Part shown: in pieces, positions 7,437 to 16,619 of the stretch
Numbering within the stretch: position 1 is the stretch's first letter
Layout: every line of letters starts with the position of its first letter
Origin: Azospirillum brasilense
GTDB taxonomy: Bacteria > Pseudomonadota > Alphaproteobacteria > Azospirillales > Azospirillaceae
Assembly: GCF_003349955.1 (NCBI RefSeq)
Contig: NZ_QLKQ01000038.1
Span: 1-64,000 of the forward strand
Direction: 5' to 3'
DNA: 64,000 nt
Notes under the pieces: model-generated
Seen by the model: the letters and a program-made list of their open reading frames with translations, nothing else
Databases searched by the model: none
What the model was told of the DNA's origin: nothing
Position numbers and translations under genes: made by a program

Positions 7437-8441
7437 GTGGACATCCGCACCGGCTTCATCGGCTCCATCGGCAACACGCCGCTGATTCGGCTGGAAGGGC
7501 CGTCGAAGGCCACGGGATGCGAGATCCTGGGCAAGGCGGAGTTCCTCAACCCCGGCGGCTCGGTGAAGGACCGCGCGGCCCTGGCCATCGTCCGCGACGC
7601 CGAGCGCCGGGGCCTGCTTCGCCCCGGCGGCACCATTGTGGAGGGCACGGCGGGCAACACCGGAATCGGGCTGGCGCTGGTTGGCAACGCGCTCGGCTAC
7701 CGCACCGTCATCGTGATGCCGGAGACGCAGAGCCAGGAGAAGAAGGACATGCTGCGCCTGATCGGCGCCGACCTTCGTCTGGTGCCGGCGGTGCCCTACT
7801 CCAACCCCGACAACTACGTCCGTTATTCCGGCCGTCTGGCCGAGGAGCTGGCGAAGACCGAGCCGAACGGCGCCGTCTGGGCCAACCAGTTCGACAATGT
7901 GGCGAACCGCGAGGGCCACCGCCTGACCACCGGTCCGGAAATCTGGACCCAGACCGAGGGGCGGATCGACGCCTTCACCTGCGCGGTGGGCAGCGGCGGC
8001 ACGCTGGCCGGCGTCGGTCTGGCGCTGAAGGAGCGCGATCCAGGGGTCCGCATCGTTCTGGCCGACCCGATGGGCGCCTCCCTCTACCACCACTACGCCC
8101 ACGGGACGCTGAAGGCCGAGGGCAGCTCGATCACCGAAGGCATCGGCCAGGGCCGGATCACCGCTAACCTGGAGGGCGCCCCGGTCGATCAGGCCTTGCA
8201 GATCCCCGACGAGGAAGCCCTGCCGATCATCTTCGACCTGATCAAGTCGCAGGGCCTGGTGCTGGGCGGCTCGTCGGGCATCAACATCGCGGCGGCCATC
8301 CGCATCGCCAGGGAGATGGGTCCGGGCCACACCATCGTGACGATTCTCTGCGACGGAGGGCAGCGCTACCAATCGAAGCTCTTCAATCCGGCCTTCCTGC
8401 GTGAGAAGAATCTGCCTGTTCCCGATTGGCTGGATTCGTAA
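7437..8441 (+). CDS. cysK: Cysteine synthase A (O-acetylserine sulfhydrylase)
   Basis: A 334-aa PLP enzyme that makes L-cysteine from O-acetylserine and sulfide. Visible signatures are NPGGSVKDRAA with the PLP lysine at residue 44, the substrate-binding loop EGTAGNTGIGLA, and the phosphate-binding GSGGT. The start is a GTG with GGGAGA upstream. Residues YSNPDNYVRYSGRLAEE and the C-terminal SKLFNPAFLREKNL resemble the alphaproteobacterial CysK/CysM-like branch. Cystathionine beta-synthase-like activity cannot be excluded. It heads a plus-strand run with the alanyl-tRNA editing gene 16 bp downstream. Confidence 0.9.
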   Translation: MDIRTGFIGSIGNTPLIRLEGPSKATGCEILGKAEFLNPGGSVKDRAALAIVRDAERRGLLRPGGTIVEGTAGNTGIGLALVGNALGYRTVIVMPETQSQEKKDMLRLIGADLRLVPAVPYSNPDNYVRYSGRLAEELAKTEPNGAVWANQFDNVANREGHRLTTGPEIWTQTEGRIDAFTCAVGSGGTLAGVGLALKERDPGVRIVLADPMGASLYHHYAHGTLKAEGSSITEGIGQGRITANLEGAPVDQALQIPDEEALPIIFDLIKSQGLVLGGSSGINIAAAIRIAREMGPGHTIVTILCDGGQRYQSKLFNPAFLREKNLPVPDWLDS

Positions 8442-8457
8442 ACGCACCCGAGGTTCC

Positions 8458-9165
8458 ATGGAGCTGATTTTCCGCGAGGACGCCTACGCCACCTCCTGCA
8501 CCGCCACCGTGATCGCCGCGGACGAGCGGGGCATCCGTTTGGACCGCACGGTCTTCTACCCCAACGGCGGCGGCCAGCCCGGCGACACCGGGCTGCTGCG
8601 CGTCGCCGGGGCCACGCTGCGCATCGTCGACACGGTGAAGGGCGACGGGCCGGACGACGTCATCCATGTGCCGGAGCCCGGCGCGGCCCTGCCCGCTCCC
8701 GGCACCCCGGTGGACGCCGAGATCGACTGGGACCGCCGGCACCGCCACATGCGGATGCACACGGCGCTGCACCTCGTCTGCGCCGTGCTGCCGGGCGCCT
8801 CGATCACCGGCGCCCAGGTCGGGGCGGAGCGCAGCCGCGTCGATTTCAACGTCCCGACCGAGGGGCTCGACAAGGAGGCCATCGCGGTGGCCCTGAACCG
8901 GCTGGTCGCCGCGGACACGCCGGTCGGCTCGCTGTGGATCACCGACGAAGAACTGGACGCCAACCCCGAGCTGATCCGCACCCTGACGGTCAAGCCGCCG
9001 CGTGGCCACGGCCGCGTCCGGCTGGTGGACATCGCCGGGGTCGACCGCCAGCCCTGCGGCGGTACCCATGTGAAGCGGCTGGGCGAGATCGGCGGGCTCG
9101 ACGTCGTGAAGATCGAGAACAAGGGCAAGCAGAACCGGCGCGTGGTCGTCGCGCTGCGGGATTGA
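8458..9165 (+). CDS. Stand-alone alanyl-tRNA editing protein (AlaX type)
   Basis: A 235-aa homologue of the AlaRS editing domain, which deacylates Ser- or Gly-mischarged tRNA-Ala. The zinc site is intact: HTALH near residues 101-105 and CGGTH near residues 200-204. GGGQPGDTG at the start is the conserved glycine-rich motif of the family. ATG 8458 gives a protein beginning MELIFREDAY; a longer reading would overlap the cysK end. It sits between cysK and sseA, so it may be cotranscribed with sulfur-metabolism genes. Confidence 0.88.
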   Translation: MELIFREDAYATSCTATVIAADERGIRLDRTVFYPNGGGQPGDTGLLRVAGATLRIVDTVKGDGPDDVIHVPEPGAALPAPGTPVDAEIDWDRRHRHMRMHTALHLVCAVLPGASITGAQVGAERSRVDFNVPTEGLDKEAIAVALNRLVAADTPVGSLWITDEELDANPELIRTLTVKPPRGHGRVRLVDIAGVDRQPCGGTHVKRLGEIGGLDVVKIENKGKQNRRVVVALRD

Positions 9166-9180
9166 ACGGGAGGACATGTC

Positions 9181-10068
9181 ATGACCGATTCGCACACCAC
9201 GCTCACCCTCCCCGGCCCGATCGTTCCGACGGGCTGGCTGGCCGACCGGCTGGGCCAGCCGGGCCTGCGCGTCCTCGACGCCTCCTGGTTCATGCCCGGC
9301 TCCGGCCGTGAGCCGGCTGCCGAGTTCCTGGAGCGGCACATCCCCGGGGCCGTGCGCATCGACATCGACGACGTGGCGCAGCCGGACACCCATCCCCTGC
9401 CGCACATGGTGCCGGACGAGGCGACCTTCGCGGCCAAGGTCGGGGCGCTTGGCGTCGGCGGCGGCGACACGGTGATCGTCTATGACAGCGCCGGCATGGC
9501 CACCGCCGCCGCCCGCGTCTGGTGGATGTTCCGCCTGTTCGGGCATGGCCGCGTCGCCGTGCTGGACGGCGGCCTGCCGAAATGGATCGCGGAGGGTCGC
9601 CCCCTGGAATCCGGTCCGGCCGACCCGGCCCCGGCGGCTTTCACGGCGGCGCTGCGCCCCGGCCTGCTGCGGCGGGCCGACGACCTGCTCGCCAACATCG
9701 ACTCGCGGGTGGATCAGGTGGTGGATGCCCGGGCCGCCAACCGCTACGAGGGTGCCGTCACCGAGCCCTGGCCGGGTCGCCGCAGCGGGCGCATCCCCGG
9801 CAGCCTCAACCTGCCCTTCAACGAGCTGGTCGACGCGGAGAGCAAGACCCTGCTGCCGTCCGAAGCCATCGCGGAGCGGGCGAAGGGCGCCGGTCTCGAT
9901 CTGGAGCGTCCCATCGTCGCCTCCTGCGGCAGCGGGGTGACCGCCTGCGTGCTGGCGCTCGGGCTGGCCGTGGCCGGCAAGGAGGATGTGGCCGTCTATG
10001 ACGGGTCCTGGGCGGAATGGGGGCTGCGCGATGACCTCCCGCTGGAAACGGGACCGGTGGCGCGGTGA
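9181..10068 (+). CDS. sseA: 3-mercaptopyruvate sulfurtransferase
   Basis: A 295-aa tandem-rhodanese protein. The second domain carries the active-site loop CGSGVTA (Cys248), diagnostic of mercaptopyruvate rather than thiosulfate sulfurtransferases. The first domain has the usual inactive loop with DSAG (residues 102-105). It transfers sulfur from 3-mercaptopyruvate, a cysteine catabolite, to thiols or cyanide. A GGGAGGAC sequence precedes the ATG. Its stop overlaps the GTG start of the next gene (GTGA), showing translational coupling. Confidence 0.92.
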   Translation: MTDSHTTLTLPGPIVPTGWLADRLGQPGLRVLDASWFMPGSGREPAAEFLERHIPGAVRIDIDDVAQPDTHPLPHMVPDEATFAAKVGALGVGGGDTVIVYDSAGMATAAARVWWMFRLFGHGRVAVLDGGLPKWIAEGRPLESGPADPAPAAFTAALRPGLLRRADDLLANIDSRVDQVVDARAANRYEGAVTEPWPGRRSGRIPGSLNLPFNELVDAESKTLLPSEAIAERAKGAGLDLERPIVASCGSGVTACVLALGLAVAGKEDVAVYDGSWAEWGLRDDLPLETGPVAR

Positions 10069-10499
10069 GCGGCGCCCTGAGCATCCGCCACTACGACGCG
10101 GCGGACCGCGACGACGTGGTGGCGTTGTGGACCGCCTGCAACCTCGTTGTGCCATGGAACGACCCGGTGGCCGACATCGCGCTCGCGGTGTCCAAGCCGA
10201 ACGCCACGATCCTGATCGGCCGCGCGGGCGAGCGGACCTTGGCGTCGGTCATGGTCGGTCACGACGGGCACCGCGGCTGGTTCTACTATCTGGCGGTCGA
10301 TCCCGCCTGCCGCGGGCACGGGCACGGCCGGGCGATGGTCGAGGCGGCGGAGGGCTGGCTGGTGGAAGCAGGCATGCCCAAGGCGCAGCTCATGGTGCGC
10401 GCGACGAACCACGCCGTGGTGGCGTTCTATGAGCGGCTGGGCTATGCCACCGGTCCCGTTACCGTGATGCAGAAATGGCTGAAGACCGATTCTCCCTGA
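10065..10499 (+). CDS. GNAT acetyltransferase (YpeA-like)
   Basis: A 144-aa single GNAT domain. The acetyl-CoA pyrophosphate loop is visible as VDPACRGHGHGRAMV (R/Q-x-x-G-x-G/A pattern), preceded by the strand GWFYYLA and followed by NHAVVAFYERLGY. The N-terminus resembles YpeA-type acetyltransferases (DDVVALWTACNLVVPWNDP). The substrate is unknown. It is coupled to sseA through the GTGA overlap. Confidence 0.85.
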   Translation: MSGALSIRHYDAADRDDVVALWTACNLVVPWNDPVADIALAVSKPNATILIGRAGERTLASVMVGHDGHRGWFYYLAVDPACRGHGHGRAMVEAAEGWLVEAGMPKAQLMVRATNHAVVAFYERLGYATGPVTVMQKWLKTDSP

Positions 10500-11116
10500 C
10501 GCCGCCCTCCCGGACGTCCCTGCCGCCCTCCCGGATCGCGGCGCCGGTGCCGCTTGGCTGCCTGTCCGTCATCGTCACCTATCTGGAGATGACGGCCCCG
10601 CCAGCCCACGCGCCCCTGCCCCGTCCGGCGGGTGACGTGGCGCTGGTGCGGGCCAACCCGCCCACCGCCTCCTATTACCGCTATCTCTACGACACGGTCG
10701 GCGAGCCCTGGCTGTGGCACGAGCGGCGGCGCATGCCGATGCCGGAACTGGGGCGCGTCGTCACCGACCCGCGGGTCGAGATCTGGGTCCTCTACGTGAA
10801 CGGCACGCCCGCCGGCTACGCCGAGATCGACCGGCGGGAGGAGGACACCGATCTGGCCTATTTCGGGCTGATTCCCGATTTCATCGGCCTGAAGCTCGGC
10901 CCCTGGCTGCTCGACACGGCGATCCGGCTGGCCTGGCAGGGCGGGACGAAGCGGCTTCTCGTCAACACCTGCACCTTCGACCATCCAAAGGCGCTGCCGC
11001 TCTACCAGTCGATGGGCTTCGTGCCCTACCGGCATGTGACCCGCGAAATCCGCGATCCCCGCCTGCTCGGCTGGCTGCCGCGGACCTCGGCGCCGCACAT
11101 TCCGATCAACGAGTGA
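10475..11116 (+). CDS. GNAT-family N-acetyltransferase
   Basis: Up to 213 aa. The recognisable part begins VTYLEMTAPP, the usual N-terminus of an alphaproteobacterial GNAT group, so translation may really start at GTG 10547 rather than at ATG 10475, which overlaps the preceding gene by 25 bp. The core has strand and loop elements AYFGLIPDFIGLKLGPWLL (binding loop degenerate compared with R-x-x-G-x-G) and the terminal NTCTFDHPKALPLYQSMGFVPY motif typical of the fold. The substrate is unknown. Confidence 0.8.
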   Translation: MAEDRFSLTPPSRTSLPPSRIAAPVPLGCLSVIVTYLEMTAPPAHAPLPRPAGDVALVRANPPTASYYRYLYDTVGEPWLWHERRRMPMPELGRVVTDPRVEIWVLYVNGTPAGYAEIDRREEDTDLAYFGLIPDFIGLKLGPWLLDTAIRLAWQGGTKRLLVNTCTFDHPKALPLYQSMGFVPYRHVTREIRDPRLLGWLPRTSAPHIPINE

Positions 11117-11181
11117 CAGGCTGACCGGCCCGCTCGCCCGAGTTCGCTCCACGCCGCTTCGAACGCCAGGGCACCGACGCC

Positions 11182-12135
11182 ATGATGAAGGGCATTCTGT
11201 TCGCGTTCCTGGCCTTCGCCTTCTTCGCCTGGGGCGACGCGCTGGTGAAGGCGATCGGCCATGGGCTGGACCCGTTCGAGGTCACCTTCTTCGCCTATAT
11301 CCTGCCGCTGCTGCTCTCCCCGGTCTTCATGACCAGGGGGGACCGCATCGGCGACCTGCTGCGCTGGAACCGCCCCTGGCTGATGGCGGTGCGGCTGGTC
11401 TTCGTCGCGGCCTCCACCCCGCTCAGCGTCATGTCGTTCCGCAGCCTTCCCTTCGCGGAAGCCTTCGCGATGATCTTCCTGATGCCCAGCCTGGTGACGC
11501 TGCTGGCGATCGTCGTGTTGAAGCAGCCGGTGCGCTGGCGTCGCCGGCTGGCCATCGGGGCGGCCTTCATCGGTGTGCTGATCGTCGCCCGCCCCGGCTT
11601 CCGCGAGCTGCTGCCCGGCCATTTCGCGGCGCTGGGCTGCGCCTTCAGCTCCGCCGTCGTGGTCATCACCGGGCGGATGATCGGGCATTCGGAGAAGCGC
11701 TTCACCCTGATCGGGACGGTCTTCCTGTCCACCGCCGTCGCGTCCGGCCTGCTGATGATCCCCGGCTTCGAGTGGCCGACGCAGGAGCAGTGGATTCTGA
11801 CGGTGGGCTTCGCCACCACGACCTTCGCCGCCCAGGCCCTGTTCACCCTGGCCGCCGCCTTCGCCCCGGCCGACCGGGTGGGGGCAGCCCAGTACAGCCA
11901 GATCCTGTGGGCGCTGGCCATCGGGGCGATCTTCTTCGACGAGTGGCCGGACCTGCTGTCTCTGGTCGGCATCGTCATCGTCGTCGGCTCCGGGCTGTTC
12001 ATCTTCGCCCGCGAGCACGCCCGGCATCCCGACCCTATACCCGAACCGGTTCCCGGCGTGGAGCCGGTGGTCAGCTCAGAATCTCACCCAGAGCAGCCAC
12101 CAGAGCCCGGTTTTCGTCCTCCCGCCCGACCGTGA
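11182..12135 (+). CDS. EamA/DMT-superfamily permease
   Basis: A 317-aa integral membrane protein with about ten hydrophobic helices in two EamA repeats (helices roughly 1-140 and 150-280), typical of drug/metabolite exporters of the RhaT/EamA type. The charged tail after FIFAREHARHPDP is Pro/Glu-rich and its last 65 bp overlap the convergent aminotransferase gene. The substrate cannot be predicted. Confidence 0.88.
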   Translation: MMKGILFAFLAFAFFAWGDALVKAIGHGLDPFEVTFFAYILPLLLSPVFMTRGDRIGDLLRWNRPWLMAVRLVFVAASTPLSVMSFRSLPFAEAFAMIFLMPSLVTLLAIVVLKQPVRWRRRLAIGAAFIGVLIVARPGFRELLPGHFAALGCAFSSAVVVITGRMIGHSEKRFTLIGTVFLSTAVASGLLMIPGFEWPTQEQWILTVGFATTTFAAQALFTLAAAFAPADRVGAAQYSQILWALAIGAIFFDEWPDLLSLVGIVIVVGSGLFIFAREHARHPDPIPEPVPGVEPVVSSESHPEQPPEPGFRPPARP

Positions 12136-13156
12136 TGCGCAGGCAGTCGGCCAGACCGTAATCCAGGGTGGGCTTCACCAGGATGCCGCGGCGCGCCAGA
12201 TGGTCCAGCACCGCCTGGACGCCGAGCGACGGGTCGGTCGGGATGCGCGCCAGGATGAAGTTGCAGACGCTGGGATAGACGCGCACGCCGAGCTGCTCCA
12301 GCTCGTGGCTCAACCAGGGCAGCCACGCGCTGTTGTGGGCGAAGGTCGCCTCCTCATGCTCGGTGTCGCCGACGGCGGCCTCCGCCGCGGCCTGGGCGGC
12401 GATCCCGACGTTGAAGGGGCCGCGCGTCTGGTTGACCGCCTCGATCACCCCCGCCGGGCCGTAAGCCCAGCCGACGCGCAGCCCGGCCAGCCCATGGAGC
12501 TTGGAGAAGGTGCGCACCATCAGCACATTGTCGGAGTTCTCGACGATCTCCGTCCCGTCGCTGTAGTTGTCGCGGCGGCAATAGTCGGCGTAGGCCGAGT
12601 CCAGAACCAGCAGAGTGTGCGACGGCAGGCCGGCGCGCAGCCGCAGAACCAGCTCCGCCGGGATGTAGGTGCCGGTAGGGTTGTTCGGGTTGGCGAGGAA
12701 GCAGAGCTTCGTCTTCTCGTTCGCCCGGTCGATCATCGCCTCGACATCGACCACCAGATCGCGCTCCGCGGCGATGACCGGAGTCGCCCCGGCGGCGCGG
12801 ATCGCCTTCATGAAGCCGCGGTAGCCGTGCTCGTGGCACAGCACCTCGTCCCCCGGCCCGGCGAAGGCCTGGGTGACGAGGTGGATCATCTCGTCGGAGC
12901 CGTTGGCGCAGGTGATGTGGCCGGCGTCCAGATCGTAGCGCCGGGCGATGGCGTGGCGCAGGCGGTCCTGCGACCAGTCGGGATAGCGGTGGATCTGCGC
13001 CGCCATGTGGCGGTAGGCGGTGAGCGCCTTCTTGCCGGGTCCCAGCGGATTGACCGTCAGAGACAGATCGACCCAGGCGGCGCCGTCCTCCGGTGGTCGG
13101 GCGGGACGGTAGGGCTTGATCTGGCCAATTCCGGGACGGGGACTCAGCAGCTCCAT
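12071..13156 (-). CDS. hisC: Histidinol-phosphate/aromatic aminotransferase family protein
   Basis: A 361-aa fold-type I PLP aminotransferase. NPNNPTG (about 156-162), DSAYADY (186-192) and the Schiff-base motif FSKLHGLAGLRVG (Lys219) are those of HisC. The gene is not in a his operon, though hisI lies 6 kb away, so it may be a second HisC or act on aromatic amino acids. ATG 13156 has GGAG at nine bases; upstream in-frame starts lack a good ribosome-binding site. The 3' end overlaps the convergent EamA gene by 65 bp. Confidence 0.82.
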   Translation of the reverse strand: MELLSPRPGIGQIKPYRPARPPEDGAAWVDLSLTVNPLGPGKKALTAYRHMAAQIHRYPDWSQDRLRHAIARRYDLDAGHITCANGSDEMIHLVTQAFAGPGDEVLCHEHGYRGFMKAIRAAGATPVIAAERDLVVDVEAMIDRANEKTKLCFLANPNNPTGTYIPAELVLRLRAGLPSHTLLVLDSAYADYCRRDNYSDGTEIVENSDNVLMVRTFSKLHGLAGLRVGWAYGPAGVIEAVNQTRGPFNVGIAAQAAAEAAVGDTEHEEATFAHNSAWLPWLSHELEQLGVRVYPSVCNFILARIPTDPSLGVQAVLDHLARRGILVKPTLDYGLADCLRITVGREDENRALVAALGEILS

Positions 13157-13212
13157 CAGGCAGGCTCCGTTGTGCATAGCGGCAGACAGCACGAACGGAC
13201 TGCATTCAACCC

Positions 13213-13289
13213 GAAACCGCGGCAACCCGCCAGCGTTCCTTGCGGGTTGCGCTGGTTTACCGCGCCGGAACAAGCCGTTCCGGCGCGGT
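13213..13289 (-). terminator. Strong hairpins downstream of aapP
   Basis: A 13-bp perfect stem (13259-13271 with 13277-13289, loop AAGCC) lies just past the aapP stop. A second stem (GCAACCCGC/GCGGGTTGC) lies at 13213-13241. Neither has a proper T-run, so termination may need Rho, or the element may protect the 3' end. Confidence 0.5.
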
Positions 13290-13297
13290 TGTGAGCA

Positions 13298-14080
13298 TCA
13301 GTGGTTCAGGATCTGGCTGAGGAACAGCTTCGTCCGGTCCGACTGCGGGCTGTTGAAGAACTCGTTGGGCGTGTTCTGCTCGACGATCTCGCCACGGTCC
13401 ATGAAGATGACCCGGTCGGCGACCGACTTGGCGAAGCCCATCTCGTGCGTCACGCAGAGCATGGTCATGCCGTCCTCGGCCAGACCGATCATGACGTCCA
13501 GCACTTCCTTGACCATCTCGGGGTCGAGAGCGGAGGTCGGCTCGTCGAACAGCATGACCTTCGGGCTCATGCACAGCGAGCGGGCGATCGCCACGCGCTG
13601 CTGCTGGCCGCCGGAAAGCTGGCCGGGATACTTGTGCGCCTGCTCGGCGATGCGCACCCGCTTCAGGTAGCGCATCGCCATCTCCTCCGCCTCGGCCTTC
13701 GGCTTCTTGCGGACCCAGATGGGGGCGAGCGTGCAGTTCTCCAGCACGGTCAGGTGCGGGAACAGGTTGAAATGCTGGAACACCATGCCGACTTCGCGGC
13801 GGACCAGTTCGATGTTCTTCAGGTTGCCGGTCAGCTCGATGCCGTCGACGATGATGGAGCCCTTCTGATGCTCCTCAAGCCGGTTCAGGCAGCGGATCAT
13901 GGTCGACTTGCCGGAGCCCGAGGGGCCGCAGATCACGATCCGCTCCCCCTTGGCGACCGACAGGTCGATGTTCTTCAGGACGTGGAACTCGCCGTACCAC
14001 TTGTGCACGCCCTGGCACTGGATGATCGGCTCCCCCTGGGGGAAGCTGCGCGCGGCGCCGGCGGTTTGGGTCATGGTCAT
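13298..14080 (-). CDS. aapP: General L-amino acid ABC transporter ATPase
   Basis: A 260-aa ABC ATPase of the polar amino acid (GlnQ/AapP) class. Walker A is GPSGSGKS, the signature [14 protein letters not shown], Walker [14 protein letters not shown], and the switch His is in [10 protein letters not shown]. It energises the AapQM permease pair. It starts 16 bp after the aapM stop, as the last gene of aapJ-aapQ-aapM-aapP. Confidence 0.95.
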   Translation of the reverse strand: MTMTQTAGAARSFPQGEPIIQCQGVHKWYGEFHVLKNIDLSVAKGERIVICGPSGSGKSTMIRCLNRLEEHQKGSIIVDGIELTGNLKNIELVRREVGMVFQHFNLFPHLTVLENCTLAPIWVRKKPKAEAEEMAMRYLKRVRIAEQAHKYPGQLSGGQQQRVAIARSLCMSPKVMLFDEPTSALDPEMVKEVLDVMIGLAEDGMTMLCVTHEMGFAKSVADRVIFMDRGEIVEQNTPNEFFNSPQSDRTKLFLSQILNH

Positions 14081-14096
14081 CTCTTTTCCCTCTCCC

Positions 14097-15215
14097 TCAG
14101 CGACGGTGACCGCGACGCAGGTCGCGTTCGAGTTTTTGGCTGTATTTGGACATCGAGAAGCAGAACACCCAGTAGATCACGCCGATGAACAGGTAGGCCT
14201 CGCGGTAGAAGCCACGCCAGGCCGGGTCGGAGAGCGCCGCCTTGGCGGTTCCCAGCAGGTCGTAGAGGCCGATGATGATGACCAGCGACGTGTCCTTGAA
14301 GAAGCTGATGAAGGTGTTCACCAGCGGCGGGATGGAGATGGCGAGCGCCTGCGGCAGGATGATCTTGCCCATCGCCTGCCAGTAGTTCAGGCCGAGCGCG
14401 TCCGCCGCCTCGTACTGGCCCTTCGGAATGGCCTGGAGACCGCCGCGGATGGCTTCCGCCATGTAGGCGGCGGCGAACATGATGAAGGCGATCTGGGCGC
14501 GCAGCAGCTTGTCGAAGTTCACGCCGGTCGGCAGGAACAGCGGGAACATCACCGAGGCCATGAACAGCAGGCTGATCAGCGGCACGCCGCGGATCAGCTC
14601 GATGTAGGTCACCGAGATCACGCGGATGGCCGGAAGCTGCGACCGCCGGCCGAGCGCCAGAAGGACCGACGCCGGGAAGGCCACGGAGAGGCCGACCACC
14701 GACAGCATCAGGGTCAGCGGCAGGCCGCCCCACAGCGTGTTTTCGACATAGGTCAGGCCGAGCACGCCGCCCCACATCAGCACGCCCACCGCGGTCAGGC
14801 CGGCGATCCAGACGAGGGCCAGCCAGGGCTTCCAGAAGCGGCGGTCGCAGCTCGCCAGCACCAGCGCGATGATGATCACGATGGTGATCAGCGGCCGCCA
14901 CTGCTCGTCGTACGGGAAGGTGCCGAACATGACGAAGCGCAGCTTCTCGCTGACGAAGGTCCAGCAGGCGCCACCCTCCTGCCGGCACACCTGGGGCGGT
15001 GTGCCGAAGCTGTTGGCGCTGAAGATCAGCCAGTCGAGAAGCGGCGGGATCGCCTTGAACAGAAGCCAGGCGATCAGGATCGTCAGGAGCGCGTTGTACC
15101 AGGTGTTGAACAGGTTGTTGCGCAGCCACGCCACGGGGCCGACGGTGTTGGACGGCGGACGCTCGTCGGGGATGTTGCCGGAATGGACGTTGCCGGTATG
15201 AACGTTGTTTGCCAT
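14097..15215 (-). CDS. aapM: General L-amino acid ABC transporter permease AapM
   Basis: A 372-aa permease with multiple membrane helices and the EAA loop ([27 protein letters not shown]) near residue 275, which docks to AapP. The long N-terminal extension with an extra periplasmic loop ([19 protein letters not shown], two Cys) is typical of AapM. I chose ATG 15215, five bases after the aapQ stop, because a longer reading merely runs through aapQ in another frame. Confidence 0.93.
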   Translation of the reverse strand: MANNVHTGNVHSGNIPDERPPSNTVGPVAWLRNNLFNTWYNALLTILIAWLLFKAIPPLLDWLIFSANSFGTPPQVCRQEGGACWTFVSEKLRFVMFGTFPYDEQWRPLITIVIIIALVLASCDRRFWKPWLALVWIAGLTAVGVLMWGGVLGLTYVENTLWGGLPLTLMLSVVGLSVAFPASVLLALGRRSQLPAIRVISVTYIELIRGVPLISLLFMASVMFPLFLPTGVNFDKLLRAQIAFIMFAAAYMAEAIRGGLQAIPKGQYEAADALGLNYWQAMGKIILPQALAISIPPLVNTFISFFKDTSLVIIIGLYDLLGTAKAALSDPAWRGFYREAYLFIGVIYWVFCFSMSKYSQKLERDLRRGHRR

Positions 15216-15220
15216 GGCCG

Positions 15221-16420
15221 TCAGCGCTCCACCAGCGCGATGCGCTTGTTGTACCAGTTCATGAAGATCGAGATGCCCAGGCTGATGACCAGATAGGTGC
15301 CCATGATCATCGCCACGCCCTCGATCGCCTGACCGGTCTGGTTCAGCGTCGTGTTGGCGATCGACACCAGATCCGGGTAGCCGATGGCGAGCGCCAGGGA
15401 GCTGTTCTTGGTCAGGTTCAGATACTGGCTGGTCAGCGGCGGCACGATCACCCGCAGCGCCTGCGGCAGCACGACGAGCCGCAGCGTCTTGCCGCTGTCG
15501 ATGCCGAGCGCCCTCGCGGCTTCCGTCTGGCCCCAGTTGACCGCCAGGATGCCGCTGCGCACCACCTCGGCGATGAAGGCCGCGGTGTAGACGACCAGAC
15601 CGACCAGGATCGCGAAGAATTCCGGGGTGATGACCACGCCGCCGACGAAGTTGAAGCCCTGCAGCTTCGGCACGTCCAGCGCCGTCGGCGCGCCGCCGGC
15701 GATGTAGGCGATCAGCGGCAGGCCGATCAGCAGCCCGAGGCTCGCCGAGCCGACCGGGAAGGGCTGGCCCGTCCGCTCCTGCCGGGCCTTGGCCCAGCGC
15801 CGCAGGAAGATCACGGCGATCACCGCGATGGCGAGCGCGAAGCCCATCGTTCCCCACACCGGGTCGGCGGAGGGCACCGGCACGAACAGGCCGCGCTGCG
15901 ACAGGAACACGCCGGGAATCGGGTTCAGCGCCTGCCGCACCGGCGGCATGCTTTCCGAGACCAGCGCGTACCAGAAGAAGAGCTGGAGCAGCGGCGGGAT
16001 GTTGCGGACGATCTCCACATAGGTGGAGGCCAGCTTGGCGATCAGCCAGTTGCTCGACAGGCGGGCGACGCCGATCAGCGTGCCCAGCACGGTCGCCAGG
16101 ACGACGCCGATGATCGACACCTTCAGCGTGTTCAGCACGCCGACCAGGAAGGCCCGGCCGTAGCTGTCCCGCGGATGATAGTCGATGAGGCTCTCACCGA
16201 TGCCGAAGGAGGCCTCGCGATCCAGGAAACCGAATCCCGTCGCGATGGACCGCTTCGACAGGTTGTCGAGCGTGTTGTGGATAAGGAACCAGCCGACCGC
16301 GATGACGATGCCGACCACCAGAACCTGGTAGAACACGGCACGCACCGTCGGGTCGCTGAGGGAAAATGAAACACCGCCAGGCGCGCTTGGGCGCGCGGTG
16401 TCCCGGGTCTCGCTGGCCAC
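15221..16420 (-). CDS. aapQ: General L-amino acid ABC transporter permease AapQ
   Basis: A 399-aa permease whose length matches AapQ. It has an EAA loop (EVVRSGILAVNWGQTEAARALGI) near residue 290 and the split arrangement of membrane helices with a large middle region that distinguishes AapQ from short GlnP-type permeases. It forms a heterodimer with AapM. It lies 200 bp after aapJ, and the gap holds an intrinsic terminator, so expression is expected to be lower than that of the binding protein. Confidence 0.93.
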   Translation of the reverse strand: MASETRDTARPSAPGGVSFSLSDPTVRAVFYQVLVVGIVIAVGWFLIHNTLDNLSKRSIATGFGFLDREASFGIGESLIDYHPRDSYGRAFLVGVLNTLKVSIIGVVLATVLGTLIGVARLSSNWLIAKLASTYVEIVRNIPPLLQLFFWYALVSESMPPVRQALNPIPGVFLSQRGLFVPVPSADPVWGTMGFALAIAVIAVIFLRRWAKARQERTGQPFPVGSASLGLLIGLPLIAYIAGGAPTALDVPKLQGFNFVGGVVITPEFFAILVGLVVYTAAFIAEVVRSGILAVNWGQTEAARALGIDSGKTLRLVVLPQALRVIVPPLTSQYLNLTKNSSLALAIGYPDLVSIANTTLNQTGQAIEGVAMIMGTYLVISLGISIFMNWYNKRIALVER

Positions 16421-16566
16421 GGTTCTCTCCCCTCACCAGCATGGCATAAGGGCGTCGGCCGCCTCCCGAACGTCCGCCGCAACTTGCGCCACGTATATCG
16501 TCTCCCAAACGGGCCTGCGGCACGGGCCTTGATTCTTGTCGCCCTGCAACCGCCCCGCCCGTCGTC

Positions 16567-16607
16567 AAAAAAGGAAGGACCGCGGGCCTCCCTGTGGTCC
16601 GCGGTCC
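16567..16607 (-). terminator. Intercistronic terminator between aapJ and aapQ
   Basis: The stem GGACCGCGG/CCGCGGTCC (9 bp, 13-base loop) is followed on the minus strand by TTCCTTTTTT. It lies directly after the aapJ stop. Partial read-through would give excess binding protein over permease, a common design in ABC operons. Confidence 0.85.
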
Positions 16608-16619
16608 CCCTTTCCGTCC

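Noticed and set aside
12071-12135. Overlap of the EamA permease and aminotransferase 3' ends as a sign of a frameshift
   Set aside because: Both proteins have normal family-like cores up to the overlap. A 65-bp convergent overlap of the tails is plausible and needs no sequence error.
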